Source: Anagrus nilaparvatae
Taxonomy: Eukaryota > Arthropoda > Insecta > Hymenoptera > Mymaridae
Reading direction: 5' to 3'
DNA: 64,000 bases
Assembly (NCBI GenBank): GCA_022575985.1
Contig: JAKSXM010000007.1
Location: 55,024,501-55,088,500 of the forward strand
Made by a program: the position numbers and the translations under genes
In this document: positions 10,760 to 22,954 of the stretch, piece by piece
Layout: every line of letters begins with the position of its first letter
How positions within the stretch are numbered: position 1 is the first letter of the stretch
The notes under the pieces: model-generated
The model's database searches: none
What the model saw: the letters and a program-made list of their open reading frames with translations, nothing else
Told to the model about the DNA's origin: nothing

Positions 10760-10912
10760 TTTAGATTAAAATTAATTATAAATTTTATGAATAATAATAT
10801 AAATCCACTGTTAATAGTAACTTACTTATATTAACAAAAAATTTAGAACATTTTCGAAAAAAATCGTAAATTTACATATTAAAAAAAAATTTTAGTATTC
10901 TAATAATCAGTT
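10760..10912. other. Short AT-rich spacer
   Basis: Nothing recognised. Confidence 0.5.
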
Positions 10913-11634
10913 CCCAAGTGGAAAAGTTGTATACAATCTGGATCCAAATTGTATCCAAACTTATCTATCCATTTTGGATACAAAATTCGAAGATTCCATT
11001 TCGGATACATTCTGGATTAACGAAGTACGAATTAGAAGGATTCGCCAGGATTCCTACAAATCCTAAAAGTAATGAAAAGAAATCATCCATATTCTTTGCA
11101 ATTTTTCAAAATTGAGTAGTTGCATATTATCTTTTTATATTAAAAATTTTTGGTAAGGACTCAATTCATCCATAAAACAAAAAAATAATCTTCAATCCAC
11201 GCATCAAAAAATATAAAAATTTAAATATTTTTGCAATGTCACCCTCAAAAACTATTTAAAAACTCACTTAAAGTAATTTAGTGTTCAGTGCTGCAGTAAT
11301 AAAAAACAAAATATGTTATTTAAAAATATAAAAATAAAATTTGATTTGTGGAAGTATTATAATTTTTTTTTTATTTTCTGGATGGATTCAGACCCTTGAA
11401 AATTTTTTTCACTTCACGAAAATCTTTTGAATATCACTGATTTTATCACTTATTAAACGATGCAACAACACGTGGAGCAGAATTAAAAAAAAATGCTTTT
11501 ATGTTTTTTTCCTAATTCGTACTTCGCTAATCCAGAATGTATCCGAAATGGAATCTTCGAATTCTGTATCCAAAATGGATAGATAAGTTTGGATACAATT
11601 TGGATCCAGATTGTATAAAACTTTTCCACTTGGG
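10913..11634. mobile_element. Foldback element, TIR CCCAAGTGGAAAAGTT
   Basis: A 722-bp element with about 130-bp near-perfect inverted ends (10913-11040 and 11505-11634), containing repeated GGATCC/GGATAC words. Flanks show at most TT as duplication. The 65-codon open frame over the left arm is a by-product and not a gene. Confidence 0.75.
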
Positions 11635-11681
11635 TTGATTCCTTGTAAAATTTTGTTTATTAAAAACACCAACTTTAACTA

Positions 11682-11794
11682 GGGGTCGCATTCCAATCAC
11701 TCATTTTTCATGATTCTCTAATATTTGGTTATATTTTTAGTGAAAAATGAAAGAATCGCGAATCGTGAAAAATTAATGATTGTAATTTGACCCC
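11682..11794. repeat. Short hairpin element (113 bp)
   Basis: Inverted ends GGGGTCGCATTCCAATCA and TGATTGTAATTTGACCCC with a CATTTTTCA/TGAAAAATG inner stem. It looks like a small non-autonomous TIR element; no TSD is certain. Confidence 0.65.
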
Positions 11795-13059
11795 AGCAGA
11801 TTCAAAATAAAAAAATTTTAGCGCAAAATGGTAGAATAAAAAACTAGACCCTTTTTCCGTCAATTCAAGAAAATCAAAATCCTTTAGAGTAGCTTTTATT
11901 TTTGGACAGAAAGAGGTGTCTGAAAATTGAGAAAGAATCGCCCATATATATATAAGATTATAAATATATATAAATTTATATAAAAGTAGCTTATATCTTA
12001 ATAACTTATTTTATATTTTCCATGTTTTATTAATGCATAATGCAATGTCGTTAGAATTTATAAGATATACGTTGTATTAGTTTAGAGACCTAAAAAGAGT
12101 AATAATAATAATTACTTTATCATACATTATTATAAATTAGAAATGTATTTTCCTAGTATTTTCATTAACTATAATTATATTTATAGTTTAATGTAGGTAA
12201 ACCATCAAAATTTTGTAAAGAAATTTAATATTATTTAATGAACTTATTAAAAAACCTCATGTATGTGAAAATTTGAATTTCACTAAACTTATTATATTAA
12301 ATTTGTTAAAGTTATTTATTTGTTATTAATAATAATTAAATACTTTTTTTATTTCATTTTTAGTTTCAGCACTATTAATCTATAGAAAAAAGAATATAAG
12401 GTAATTTCATATTCAATTTTCAAAGATGATTTTGCATTTTTTACATTTGGGGTTTACACAGAAATCGTACCCACTATTATAGGATAACTATATCACTTAA
12501 CTAAGAGGGGTACTTGGAAAAGGCCGGTTGGGATGAGGGAGTGAGAATTGACCTTTTTAGAGGATTATTAAAAAATTAATGATTTTAGTGAGGTGAGGTA
12601 AAAAATTGACATTTTCAGGAGGGGAAACAAAAATTAACATTTTTAGGGACAAATGGATTTTCACTTTACAGGAGCTGGAGCGCAAAGTGCACAGGGGGTG
12701 GATTATTAAAATTAAAATATCTGATAAAACGTCTCTTATTTCTTCACTAAATAAAATTAGCTCAGGCAAATGCGTATACAATACTGCAGGTAACTGAAAA
12801 TCAAAGACACTATAACTGCTGAAAACCCAATGAATCTAAATTTATTAGATTTATATAGTATTAAAATTAAAATATAAATAAATTTTAATACTATTTACTA
12901 AGTCGTGACAAGATTTTATAATATTAATTATGTAAAATAGAAATATATTTTCATTTTCTTCTTCTTCTTATTTTTTTTATTTTTCTTATAAAATTCAGAA
13001 GAGAATTTTTTTCTTGGAAATCTAGTATAAAAGTTGTTGTGTTCGGTTGCTGATAAGTC
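11795..13059. other. AT-rich spacer
   Basis: No gene recognised. 12525-12660 has loosely repeated gaggtga/aaaattgacattttt phrases, too diverged to call a tandem repeat. Confidence 0.5.
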
Positions 13060-13228
13060 TTTTTTTTTTTTTTTTTTTTTTATTTAAGCATTTTGAATCT
13101 TTATTAATGAAAGATTATTATGCATACATTATTTGTACATTAATATTACAGTGCTTTAATTTTAGTATAATACATTTTTAATATTACAGTGTTTTAATTT
13201 TAATATAATACATTTTTAATACAAGAAT

Positions 13229-13262
<34 letters not shown>

Positions 13263-16200
13263 CTTATTTACAGTAAGATTTTACAATTTTTGAGAAATTG
13301 AAATATTATAAGTAGATTGTTGATATCAGGCTCCACTAATAATGTGTTGATGTCTATAGGAAGGTATTGCTTTCGTTTTCTTAGTTTTTTAATTAAATTC
13401 TTTCTCTCTTGATCAAATTTATTGCATTGCCATATTATATGATTTATATCTTGGTTTTCATATCCACATTCACAAGCAGGATTTCCAACAACTTTTATTT
13501 TATGTAAAGAATAATTTAAGCTATAATGGTTTGATCTGCATCTATTAACAGTGACTATGAATTCTCTTGATAATTTTTTATTGTGAAACCAAGGTTTATT
13601 TGATTTTTTATAAAATAATTGAAAGTATTTTTTTCCTGTTGATATACTTTCCGTCTGAATGAAGTCTAAGCATTTTCTTTTAATATAATCCCTCGTATTT
13701 TGAGCATAATCATTATATGGTATTTTTGAAGAGACGTATTGCTGTCTAGTCCCTTGTTTAGCCAACTCGTCTGCAATCTCGTTTCCTTGAATGCCAATAT
13801 GTGATGGAATCCAGATAAGTTTAATAATTTTCCCATGTATATTATAATCAAGAAATTCTTTTATTTTCTTTTTTATTTCAAGTAGAAGGATGTTAGTTTT
13901 TGAGTTCAGTTGTGGATGTTCTAGGGCTTCTATAATACTAAGCGAATCCGTTAAAATGTTAATATTTTTATCTTTGCTATTTATAGCAATTTTTAATGCT
14001 TCAATGATGGCCGTAGCTTCAGCAGTAAAAATGGAGGCATTTTTATTTATACTTCCAGTTTTTTGTATGTTTAGATTTGGAGAATAAACTCCGTATCCTA
14101 CAGCTGCTGCATCTTTAACTTTACTTCATCTGAAGATGGATATTGTATCTTTTTGATTTATTATTTCATTGATTATATCATTTGGATTATTCTGCATTTT
14201 CAGATTTTCACCTATAATTTTATTCGTTTCTGGTTTGAATATGGTGTCTTCATATTTATAGATGAATATGGGATTTTTATTATAAGCAATTATATTCTCT
14301 TTTATTGGTAGTATTTTATAAATGCATTTTCTCAACATAGAATTTTTTTTTGCTTTAAAATTTATTGTAGATTCAAAATAATTTAGTATTGTTTCATAAG
14401 TCTTGCTGTTTTTATTCGACATATTTTTAATCAAAAAATTAAAGCACAAAAGTTCTGCACGATCACTAATTCTATTTATTTTTGTTTCAGCTAATATAAT
14501 GCTCGTTGGTGTACTTTTTCTGTATCCCATTGCTAATTTAATTGCTGTATTCTGAATCACTTCTAATTTTTGTTGGACATTTTTATTCTTGGGGTAGTAT
14601 ATGAATATTCCATACTCCATTATTGATCGAATAAAACTTTTGTAAAAATTTAGTAAAGTTGATGGATCACATCCCCACCAGACTCCTCTAAGAAATTTTA
14701 TGATATTGGTCGCCCTATTGCATTTTCATATTAAATTGGCTATGTGGGTATTAAATGACATGTTGTATTCAAATTCAATACCAAGAAAACGAGCATTTTT
14801 AATTGATTTTATTTTTGTTCCTAAAGTTTCAATTTCTAACTGTCCTGGTATTATATTTCTATTATTGAAGTGAATGAACTTAGTTTTCTGCACAGATAGA
14901 TCTAGACCTATTTTATCTAATTCATTTTTTATATTTTCAATTGCTTGAGTTAAGATTGCTATGTCAGTTTGAGGGTCATCTGTTTCAACATATAAGGCTA
15001 TGTCATCTGCGAATTGTAGTATTTTAACTTCTGCAGGTAAGTTGTTGGTTATATTTGATACATAGATAATGTATGCAATGGCGCTTGTTGGACCACCTTG
15101 AACTACTCCTTTAAAAGAGGTTCTGAAGTTTTGTTCATTTCCATCGCAATATAAATATCTTTCATATGTGATAAATTTAAAAAATTGTATTAATTTTTTT
15201 GAACAACCAATTTCTGATAATTTTTTTAGAAGGATATTGCTGTTGACACTTGGAAATGCGTTATTAACGTCGAGAAAAACTGCTAATACATCTTGTTTTT
15301 TTGAAAATGCCTTTTCTATATCTAATTTCATTACGCATAGATTGTCAGAGCATGATTTGCCTTTACGAAACCCAGTTTGCGTATTATTAACTAATTCATT
15401 ATGTTCTATCCACCATTGCAGTCTATTATTTACAATTGTTTCATAAAGCTTACACGTAGTTGAAGTTAGCGCTATGGGTCTTAATTTTTTAGTATTCGGT
15501 TTTGGTATGAAGTGCATAAAGGTTTGTTTCCATTCATTTGGATAGTCATTATTTAAATACATTTCGTTGAGGATATCTACTAAAATTAATTTAGCATTAA
15601 TAGGCAAATTTTTAAAAACCAAATACGTGATTCCATCCATGCCTGGTGCGGAATCATCTTTTTTAGATTCTAATGCGATGTTAAATTCTGCAAATGTTAT
15701 AGGTGTATCAAAAAAGAAGTTGTCGTTACATTCAGGAATTATATTTGGGTCTGTTGGAGTTGATGGAGGACATATGTTATCTAATTCTTCTTGAATTTTG
15801 TTTTTATTATGCAAATTCTCTTGAGTGGATTTGCAATTTATTTTTACCCATTTATTTTTAAAGATTTTAGTTTTGTTCCATGCGTATGATGAATCGGTAT
15901 TTAAGTTTATAGTTTCAGCAAATTCTTTGTAGTTTTGTTTTTTCTTATTTTTAAATAGTTTTCTGCATTGAGCCGCTATTTTTTTATAATTTATAAGATC
16001 TTGTAGTTTTAGGGTGTATTCCCATTTTTTGTAGGCAGCCCTACGTAGTCTATAGTTTTTATAACATTCAGCATTCCACCAGGAAACTGGGTTTCGATAT
16101 TTTTTGGGCGTAACAATTTTTTTTTTAATTGTATGTTTTTTTAAATTGGCCTTTGTTTTATTAATAAAGTATGAATATTTTTGAGATGCAGAAAGGGATT

Positions 16201-16482
16201 CATAGTCATTTGTATAAAAATCATAAATTTCTTCATTCATAGAGTTTGAAAATTTGGTCCAGTCGGTTCTTTTGGATTCTATTTTGTATGTTTTTTTAAT
16301 GTAGATATTTTTTTCTACATTGACTGTTATATGAATTGGGTAGTGATCAGATCCCAATGTCTCATCAGTAACTATGGTATTTATGTTGTGAGCAGTTATA
16401 CTTGAGGAAAAGATTAGGTCAATGTTTGATTTAGATTTGTGACGTGTATCTATGTGAGTGTATGTATTATGATTAAAAGGTA
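13060..16482 (-). mobile_element. I-group LINE copy 2, 5'-truncated
   Basis: A colinear minus-strand non-LTR retrotransposon. The 3' end is the T-run 13060-13081 followed by ATTTAAGCATTTTGAATC, the same border as copy 1. The 3' UTR (13082-13267) holds an approximately 43-bp direct duplication (13139-13219) and a second T-run at 13232-13262. Coding runs from 13268 to about 16482, where endonuclease homology stops inside the domain, so it is 5'-truncated. It is the reference that explains the rearranged copy at 1964-5820. Confidence 0.9.
13268..16482 (-). pseudogene. LINE ORF2: endonuclease end, reverse transcriptase, RNase H
   Basis: One reading frame over about 3.2 kb, closed by only two in-frame TGA codons (14723-14725 and 14126-14128). 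From the N-terminal side: the end of an AP-like endonuclease (TYTHIDTRHKSKSNIDLIFSS, then ETLGSDHYPI with the SDH catalytic motif). Next is RT; counted from the Gly at 16354 the motifs are SAPGMDGI (about 236), RPIALTSTTCKLYE (293), FLDVNNAF with the first catalytic Asp (361) and QFADDIALY (448). A linker holding GVWWGCDPS and QNTAIKLAMGYRKS follows. RNase H shows FTAEATAI (Glu), ILTDSLS (Asp), WIPSHIGIQGNEIAD (His, Asp) and the C-rich NPACECGYENQ...HIIWQC tail. The second TGA falls where FTDGSK with the first RNase H Asp is expected (here FR-stop-SK). It would nick DNA and copy its RNA into the site; with two stops and no 5' end it is inactive, but decay is mild. Confidence 0.9.
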
Positions 16483-17493
16483 AAAATTAATAGGTAAAAA
16501 CAGCTATTTTCAGGAAAATAGTTGATTAGGAGATAAGGGAGAAAAGTTTAATTTTTTTCCCTTTACGACATAATTAACGTGGTTATTAAAAATATACCAT
16601 TGCCAATAGCGAATGTTCATGTATAAACATTTGGCTAACAAAGACTTATTTTGCGGCTTATGTACATCTTTATTGTTTCAAACTTCTCGTCGATAATTTT
16701 AGGGGTGCAGGCTATTTTCTTCACATATTTATTTCAATAAACTAATTTTTCGCCCATTATTAAGTATGCAATTTATAGAATAAAATCTAAAAAGCAAACA
16801 AATCAAATATTACAATTTTCATCAATTACTAACTAGGTTTTATAAGTCTTATTTTTCTTGTTATTTGAAAAAAACTATAATTTTTTTTTGTACTTTGAAT
16901 GTAAGAGTAAAACTTTTTCCATAATATGTTACAACTTATATAATATACTAAAGTCTAATTTTATCATTTTTCCTAGAAATTTTCTTATATCTTAAATAAA
17001 AAAAAAAAGAAAAAAAGTTTAAAATCTGTCAATTATAAATCGCGTTAAAAAAGCTAACAAAGTTCAAACTACTTAACTTTCTTAACAATCTGACTTTCTT
17101 CATTATTAATCTTTATAAAAATGTTTGATTAAAATAATAACGAGAAAAAAAGTTACTAAATTTTAGTTACAAAAAAAAAACATTTAAAAAAAAAATTTTT
17201 TATTAAAGAGTCAAATTTATTGATTTTTCATATAAGGTTCATTTTTTACTTACATGTTATCAACCAATAGACCACAGGATAAAATATATACCTGCTTGTG
17301 GTGAATGGATTGTTTTATTCGTTCAAACGCTACTAAAAATAAATTTAAAAAAACCAAATTTCTAGCATAAGCGTTTAAGTGATTTTGTGAAACATAAAAA
17401 AAAATTATCATATATTTTGAAATACACTTGCTGAAATAATCAAAATTTTAAAATAAAATTAGGCAAGTTGATATTTATTTTTTCGTGGTATCT
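16483..17493. other. AT-rich spacer
   Basis: No gene recognised. The sequence next to the LINE 5' end (AAAAGGTAAAAATTAATAGG) gives no clear TSD with the 3' flank at 13050-13059. Confidence 0.5.
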
Positions 17494-17563
17494 ACATGGC
17501 CAGGCTACTTTGCTTGAAAATTCAAGCAACAAAAAAATTTCAAGCAAAGCAGCCTGGCCATGT
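17494..17563. ncRNA. 70-nt perfect-type hairpin, miRNA-precursor-like
   Basis: Stem arms 17494-17519 and 17538-17563 pair over 26 bp (ACATGGCCAGGCTACTTTGC on one side), with a single A/C mismatch and an 18-nt loop. The arms are much richer in G+C than the flanks. Size and shape fit a microRNA precursor, but a tiny palindromic transposon remnant would look the same. No expression evidence can be had from sequence alone. Confidence 0.35.
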
Positions 17564-18289
17564 AATTAATATTTTATTTTATAAAAATTAAAATGTATTT
17601 ATTTTTAATTATTGTACGTTAGTTTTTATTTACTTCTTTTTTTTAAGAGTTAATATTATTCAAGTTTTATATACAGAGTTTTAAATAAAGTTGTTATAGA
17701 GTATGATGATACTTAAAACCATGTAAGCTGAATGTTGAAATAACAAAGTATTGAAAAAAAAAATATTTTTATTAAAAAAATCATGCAACAATTTTTTTTT
17801 TGCACTTAAAAACAGATATGTATGTGTACATTATTATTTATATTAGTCTGTTAGCAAAAAAAAAATTATAGCTCAATTAATTTCTTCTAAATATTACCTC
17901 TGAGCACTTAAAATTAACACTATTTCCTATGAACTAAAAATTTGCTTTTTAAAAACTCCCATGTAATTGGGGTCAATACTCAGGCCGGTTCCAGAGCTGC
18001 GCAGAAAAGCAGCGTAGAACTTTACGACCATATTATAGTCCCATAGAAAAGGGATAGGATTATACGGAGATACATGCTTGATTAGATATTTATCGCATAG
18101 AATGGATTCTGCTTCACACCGAAAATAAATTAACATTCCCCAAGTGAAAATATTCTGCTTGCGGTCAGCGAAAATCCGCATGTTGCTAGCGGAATTCTAC
18201 TTGTGGAATTTCTTGCCCATACAAATACTAGTTACATAAAAAAAAATTTTTTTAATTTTTTCTTACTTTAAAAAATTTTTTTTTTACTA
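17564..18289. other. Spacer with decayed TA-flanked MITE sequence
   Basis: 17990-18230 contains phrases (ATATTCTGCTTGCGGTCAGCG, TTGCTAGCGGAATTCTACTTGTGGAA) related to the MITEs at 18290 and 25296, so it is probably an old relative. The rest is AT-rich with nothing recognised. Confidence 0.45.
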
Positions 18290-18654
18290 CACTGAAATAA
18301 AATTCCACTGAGAAAGAATATTTTTTTCTTCTTTTTTAAGTCACATCATAACGATGCACGCATATCCCAAGTGAACGGGAAAAGAATTTTTTTAATTTTC
18401 CTTTACGTTCCCAGTCATTTACAATCGTATGACGAGATTATAAAATTCTGTTTGCAGCAAGCCGAAATCATTCCGCTGTGCGCATATCTTATGTAAGCAG
18501 AAATTTTTTTTTTTTAAACTTTTTTACATTTCAAATCATTTGCAATCTTTTAAGCATACAAAATAATCTGCTAGCCACAAGTGGAATTCGAATAGCGGGT
18601 GGTGGAAAAATTGACGAAAAAACTCCGCTAACCGCAAAAATATTTTTTTCAGTG
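18290..18654. mobile_element. MITE, TIR CACTGAAAWAAAAT, TA target
   Basis: A 365-bp element with ends CACTGAAATAAAATTCC and the complement of ATTTTTTTCAGTG, flanked by TA on both sides (18288-18289, 18655-18656). The inside holds subterminal GCKAACCGC / GCGGAATT words shared with 25296-25478 and 60500-60798. TA plus this TIR suggests Tc1/mariner-type mobilisation. Confidence 0.65.
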
Positions 18655-18956
18655 TAAAAGTGATTAAATGAGCTAGCTTGATTCTACAAACCCGCAAAAT
18701 CATTCCATGCAATGCTAACGTAAGTCGCAATACAATACAATATTTATATGGGGCTGTGGGTTGCGTTTGCGTTGCGTGGCCCAATTTTTGGGTTTGTACA
18801 ATCAGCTTATAATTTTGGGAATTTTATTGGTAAGCCTTTTATAATTTCCAAGACCTACGACGAATTACCTGAAATATGATGCTAAGAACGAAATAGTACT
18901 ATTTTAACCCAGATTATACAACATGAGTTAAAATGTTGCAAAGCGAAGAAAGTTGG

Positions 18957-18976
18957 AATTATTTCGCGAAATAATT
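18957..18976. repeat. 20-bp perfect palindrome
   Basis: AATTATTTCGCGAAATAATT, fully self-complementary around CGCG, lies in otherwise ordinary spacer (18655-20730), in which I recognise no gene. Function unknown. Confidence 0.6.
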
Positions 18977-19105
18977 AAATACGTAAAAGTTTTAGTGATT
19001 TTAATTAGGTGCGGTTGAGTCTCACATAAACCGTTCGGCGAGGGGTGACGGTATATTTGAATTCATTTCTCTGCTTCCTACCCAAATAAAAAAAAAAAAA
19101 ATTTA

Positions 19106-19130
19106 TAATTATTATTATTATTATTATTAT
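19106..19130. repeat. (ATT)n microsatellite
   Basis: About eight tandem ATT units. Confidence 0.85.
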
Positions 19131-20730
19131 CTTTAGTGAATTTAAAATGTTATTGAATCAAGCATAAGCAATCAGCATCGATATAAATAGCTTGACTATA
19201 AAATAAAAAAAAAGGTGCACGCTATTTTTTTTGTTTGTTGCAATTTCGAGTAACATCAGTACTAGCGTATATACGTTTAGAATTTCGATAACGAAAAGGT
19301 CGAACGTGCTCTGTTGCTAAAAATTCACTAGGGGGTTTTATTCTCATTGGTTTTAACGTATATAGAATCTATTAATGTTCAAAACTTAAACATACACGTT
19401 TTATCATCCGATAAAATAATAGCCATGTGGACATACAAAATATTGATTTTAAAGATATAGCTTTATATGTATTATATTGTTTTAATTAATCAATAAATTA
19501 ATTAAAAATTAAAATTTATTCAAAGTAAGATTGCGTTAACTTTAATTTAATGAAATATATTTTAATGCCTTTTTTTTATTGTAAATTTTTAAATAGCAAT
19601 AATTTTTATAGTCAGTGAACTTTTTGATGCGTCGAACTTTTTCTCCATTATACAACTCAACTTGTAGGTTCCATAATTGAAAGATGAATAATAAAATTTA
19701 ATACTAATTTTCAATTTTTTATATTTAACTTTGCTTTAGTATGTTAAGTTTCAAATTTTATTTTCAAACTTTTTTTTCCGAAATTATGTGCTACAAAAAG
19801 AGTCATTTTATTTATTCTAGTACGCAATATTAAGTTTTTCACAGTCTTAAAGAAAATGATAAAAAAGAATGTATAATTACATTCTTTCGATGCTATACGC
19901 ATTTCTATGCACACCTTCAGATACTCATCACTTAAAAATATATCTTCATTACACCCTTTTATTGTATTTTTAAAATAATGATAAACTGAATTCAAAGTAA
20001 TTATATAATTAACAATAAATGCTCGTCTAGACTTTTTAGAAGGTTTTAAGTAATTTTTTTTTTTGTTTCTCACGATTTTTGCACAGTTTCGTTAATATTT
20101 TATTTTATTTACTTACTTTAAGTAATTTTTTTTTGGCTGTAATAACCCAAAATATCTGGGCATAGATAATGTAAAAAATTGAAATTTTAAAATACTATTG
20201 CTAGAAATTTTTAAATTTAATTCTTTTTTTGTTTCATCTTATGCTAATTTTTTTTCATCTCTTTTAATTAACATTAGTTTTAGTAACAGAATGGCATAAT
20301 AATCTACTTTTTTTTAAAGCAAAGTTTTAAAAAATTTCCTTTATTTATTTCCAACTTCTCTCAAATTAATATATTTCAATAACAAATATTTTATAGTTTT
20401 TTCTCAAACAACATATTAGTACGCGCAACCGGTAAGTAAAAGTTGTTAATAAAATGATCACAGAAAATTTACAGTAATGAATTTGAAAAAAATATACCTT
20501 ATTATCTAAATATTTTTACTTATCAATCAGTTCGTGATACAATGGGCCTTCCTTTTTTCTGTACGTCAGAGAAAGCTTTAACCAATTATGGATACGTAAA
20601 GTAGGTTTAAGTATAGGTTCGTGTAAAATGTTTTTATTAAAATTTTTTGCAAAATTAATTTTTTTTCATATCAAAATACTTAAAAAAAAGACTGCGAAAT
20701 AGTATACCTATTTACGGCTCGCGATTTAGA
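19131..20730. other. AT-rich spacer
   Basis: No gene recognised; the 109-codon open frame at 19744-20073 is A/T-driven, with no domain or splice support. Confidence 0.5.
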
Positions 20731-20822
20731 AAAGAATGGCCCAAATTGCACGTAAATTACCTTCCAAGGCGAGGTCGAGGATGGTAAACTGCGATTTGGG
20801 GCATTCTTTATTTATGGACAAG
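20731..20822. repeat. Dispersed hairpin family H, copy 1
   Basis: The sequence AAAGAATGGCCCAAATTGC is answered by GCGATTTGGGGCATTCTTT 50 bp later, forming a hairpin. Between them is ACGTAAATTACCTTCC-AGGCGA, which recurs at 25691-25756 on the other strand, as does the trailing ATTTATGGACAA. Diverged relatives lie at 33987-34062 and 40853-40910. An 89-codon open frame overlies this copy, but the repetition argues against a gene. Confidence 0.6.
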
Positions 20823-21526
20823 GGCCGTATAAAATTTTTCTGCGTCTGTGGCGAGAAAATGCGTTTTTGCCGGATACGCAACGTCCGGGAAATACCTATT
20901 TTCGGGCAAAAGACCAGAAGTGATCATTTCAGAAGATACAGACTCAAAAAGAATAAACAGAAGTTAATGAAATTTGATTTGTTCGATAAATTTGAGTTTA
21001 ATTGAATCACCATTAAAAATAATAAATGTGTAAGATAAAAATAAATAACGGATTTAAAAATAATATTTTCATATAATATATTTAAGATTTTCTAGTCTTG
21101 TTTGTATATCATTCTGAAGTATTTTCTCTTGCGATATACTTCATATTTATTTTCTGAACGGTCGCCACGTAAGTGGTCTTGGCCACTGAGACAGAAAAAT
21201 CTTATGCTACCTTTGGCCAGAAAAAAAATGGGGAGGGGGGGTGAAATGGACTTAGAATATTTTCGATTTAGGGACTTAGGATAGTATAACAGTTTATGGA
21301 CTTAGGATAGTATATATTTCAGGATTTATTGTAATTTCGGTTTTTTGATTTATTACTATTATGAGTAAACATGTTCCATGCTCGTTGGTTGTGTAGTTGC
21401 ACAAACCGGTTTTAAATTTTTATTGTCTTATATTATTCTGAATATTTTCCAAATTAATAATTTCCAATTTAAACCCTCAAAAAAATGCTTAAACTACAGA
21501 TTTAGTCAAAAAAATTTGTTGACTAT
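20823..21526. other. Spacer
   Basis: No gene recognised. 21230-21330 has a short direct repeat (GGACTTAGGATAGTATA, twice). Confidence 0.5.
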
Positions 21527-22156
21527 TAGTAGAGTTTATTATTGTAGACAATGATTGATGTACATGATTTGTAGAAAATTAGGCACTTTTTTGGGAATGA
21601 GTGAAATCACTTGAAACTTTTTGCATTTGCTTCATTTTGGCCCCAATAAAAAATGTTACATATCAAACTTCTTTGGTCAGACCCTCGAGGGGGATGGTTT
21701 GCCCCTATTTGGGGGAAAAAAAATGTTTTAAAAACACTACAAATCGATCAATTGTTTGATTCTAAGACAAAAATGTGGAATAACATTTTTTATAAAAATG
21801 CATACCTTGTCAGTTATAGACCTTAAAAACCTTTGAATTTCGCGTCAAATAAGAAACTTAATTTTAAAAATATCAAATTTCTAAGGACTGTAACTGGCAA
21901 GGGATGCATTTTCATGAAAAATGTTATTCGACATTTTTGTCTTAGAATCAAAAAATTAATCGATTTGTATTGTTTTTTTTTAATTCTTTTTTTTACCCCT
22001 CAAACGGGGGCAAACCACCCCCCTCGGGGGTCTGACCAAAGAAGTTTGATATGTAACACTTTTAATTGGGGCCAAAATGAAGCGAATGCAAAAAGTTTCA
22101 AGTGATTTCACTCATTTTCAAAAAGTGCTTCGTGTTTGTAATAATAAACTCTACTA
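21527..22156. mobile_element. Foldback element, TIR TAGTAGAGTTTATTATT
   Basis: A 630-bp element with about 250-bp arms, flanked by TAT on both sides (21524-21526, 22157-22159). Shared arm blocks include GAGTGAAATCACTTGAAACT, TTTGGCCCCAAT and the GGTCTGACC...CCCCTCGGGGG block. It is non-coding; an open frame over the right arm is a by-product. Confidence 0.75.
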
Positions 22157-22954
22157 TATTTTAAATGATTTTGTAATTTCTAAAAATATTATGATAAAAT
22201 TAATATTAAAATAAATTTTGAAGGATTAAAATAAAGAAAAAATAAATAAATAACTAAAATATAAAAAATGGTATAAACTTCAAATTTTGAAAGAACTAAT
22301 AAATTATATAAAAAGATTTAAGTTATGAAAAGAGGTTAAAAAAGAACGCTAAAAATTTGACATGCTTCAATGTATATAAACTTCTTCGAGAATACTTAAA
22401 GTTATTTTTAAAGGCGTTGAGAAAATTAATGATTATCAAAAATGTACACATGTGGTGTGTTAAAGTCATATTTTATTTGATACTATTATAATGTAAAAAT
22501 TATATTTATTTTTTGTATAAAAAAATCTTATATAAGAAAAATATGCATATTTAAACAATTTTTATTTTCCTATACTATAGCATAAAGTTTGTACTTTATA
22601 TATGGGTATTTTTGAGTCAAGTCAGTTTCAAACTGATGGTCGGTTCAAATTTATTTTTTCCCGAAAGTAATACTAAATATAACAACAAACATAAATAAAA
22701 CTAATATTTTCCTAATAGAAACTGATAAAAAGCTACACACTAAAAAAAATTTTTTTGCCCTTCCGGGCGTAAAACTTAACACGGAATTTCCTGCACTCGT
22801 TTTACGCATAGGCAGATAAAAAGTATATTATTAGCACCAAGGACTAGCGTTAACACATCACTCACTTTCATTAAAATATAAATTCTGAGCAAAAAAATGC
22901 TCATTTAAACTCGAATCCAAGATATTATTAAATATTTTTGTTGCGTAGAAAGTT
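22157..22954. other. AT-rich spacer
   Basis: No gene. At 22736 CACTAAAAAAAATTTTTTTGCCC resembles one end of the TA-flanked MITE family; no matching other end was found. Confidence 0.5.

Noticed and set aside
14723..14725. In-frame TGA codons in the LINE as selenocysteine or stop readthrough
   Set aside because: Copy 1 has ordinary residues at the first site, and the second replaces a catalytic region; simple decay explains both.
19744..20073. 109-codon minus-strand open frame
   Set aside because: Composition follows the AT background; no motif, splice site or homology recognised.
20736..21005. 89-codon open frame starting MAQIARKL as a small gene
   Set aside because: Its first part is the hairpin repeat that recurs at 25691-25756 on the other strand with deletions that ignore frame.
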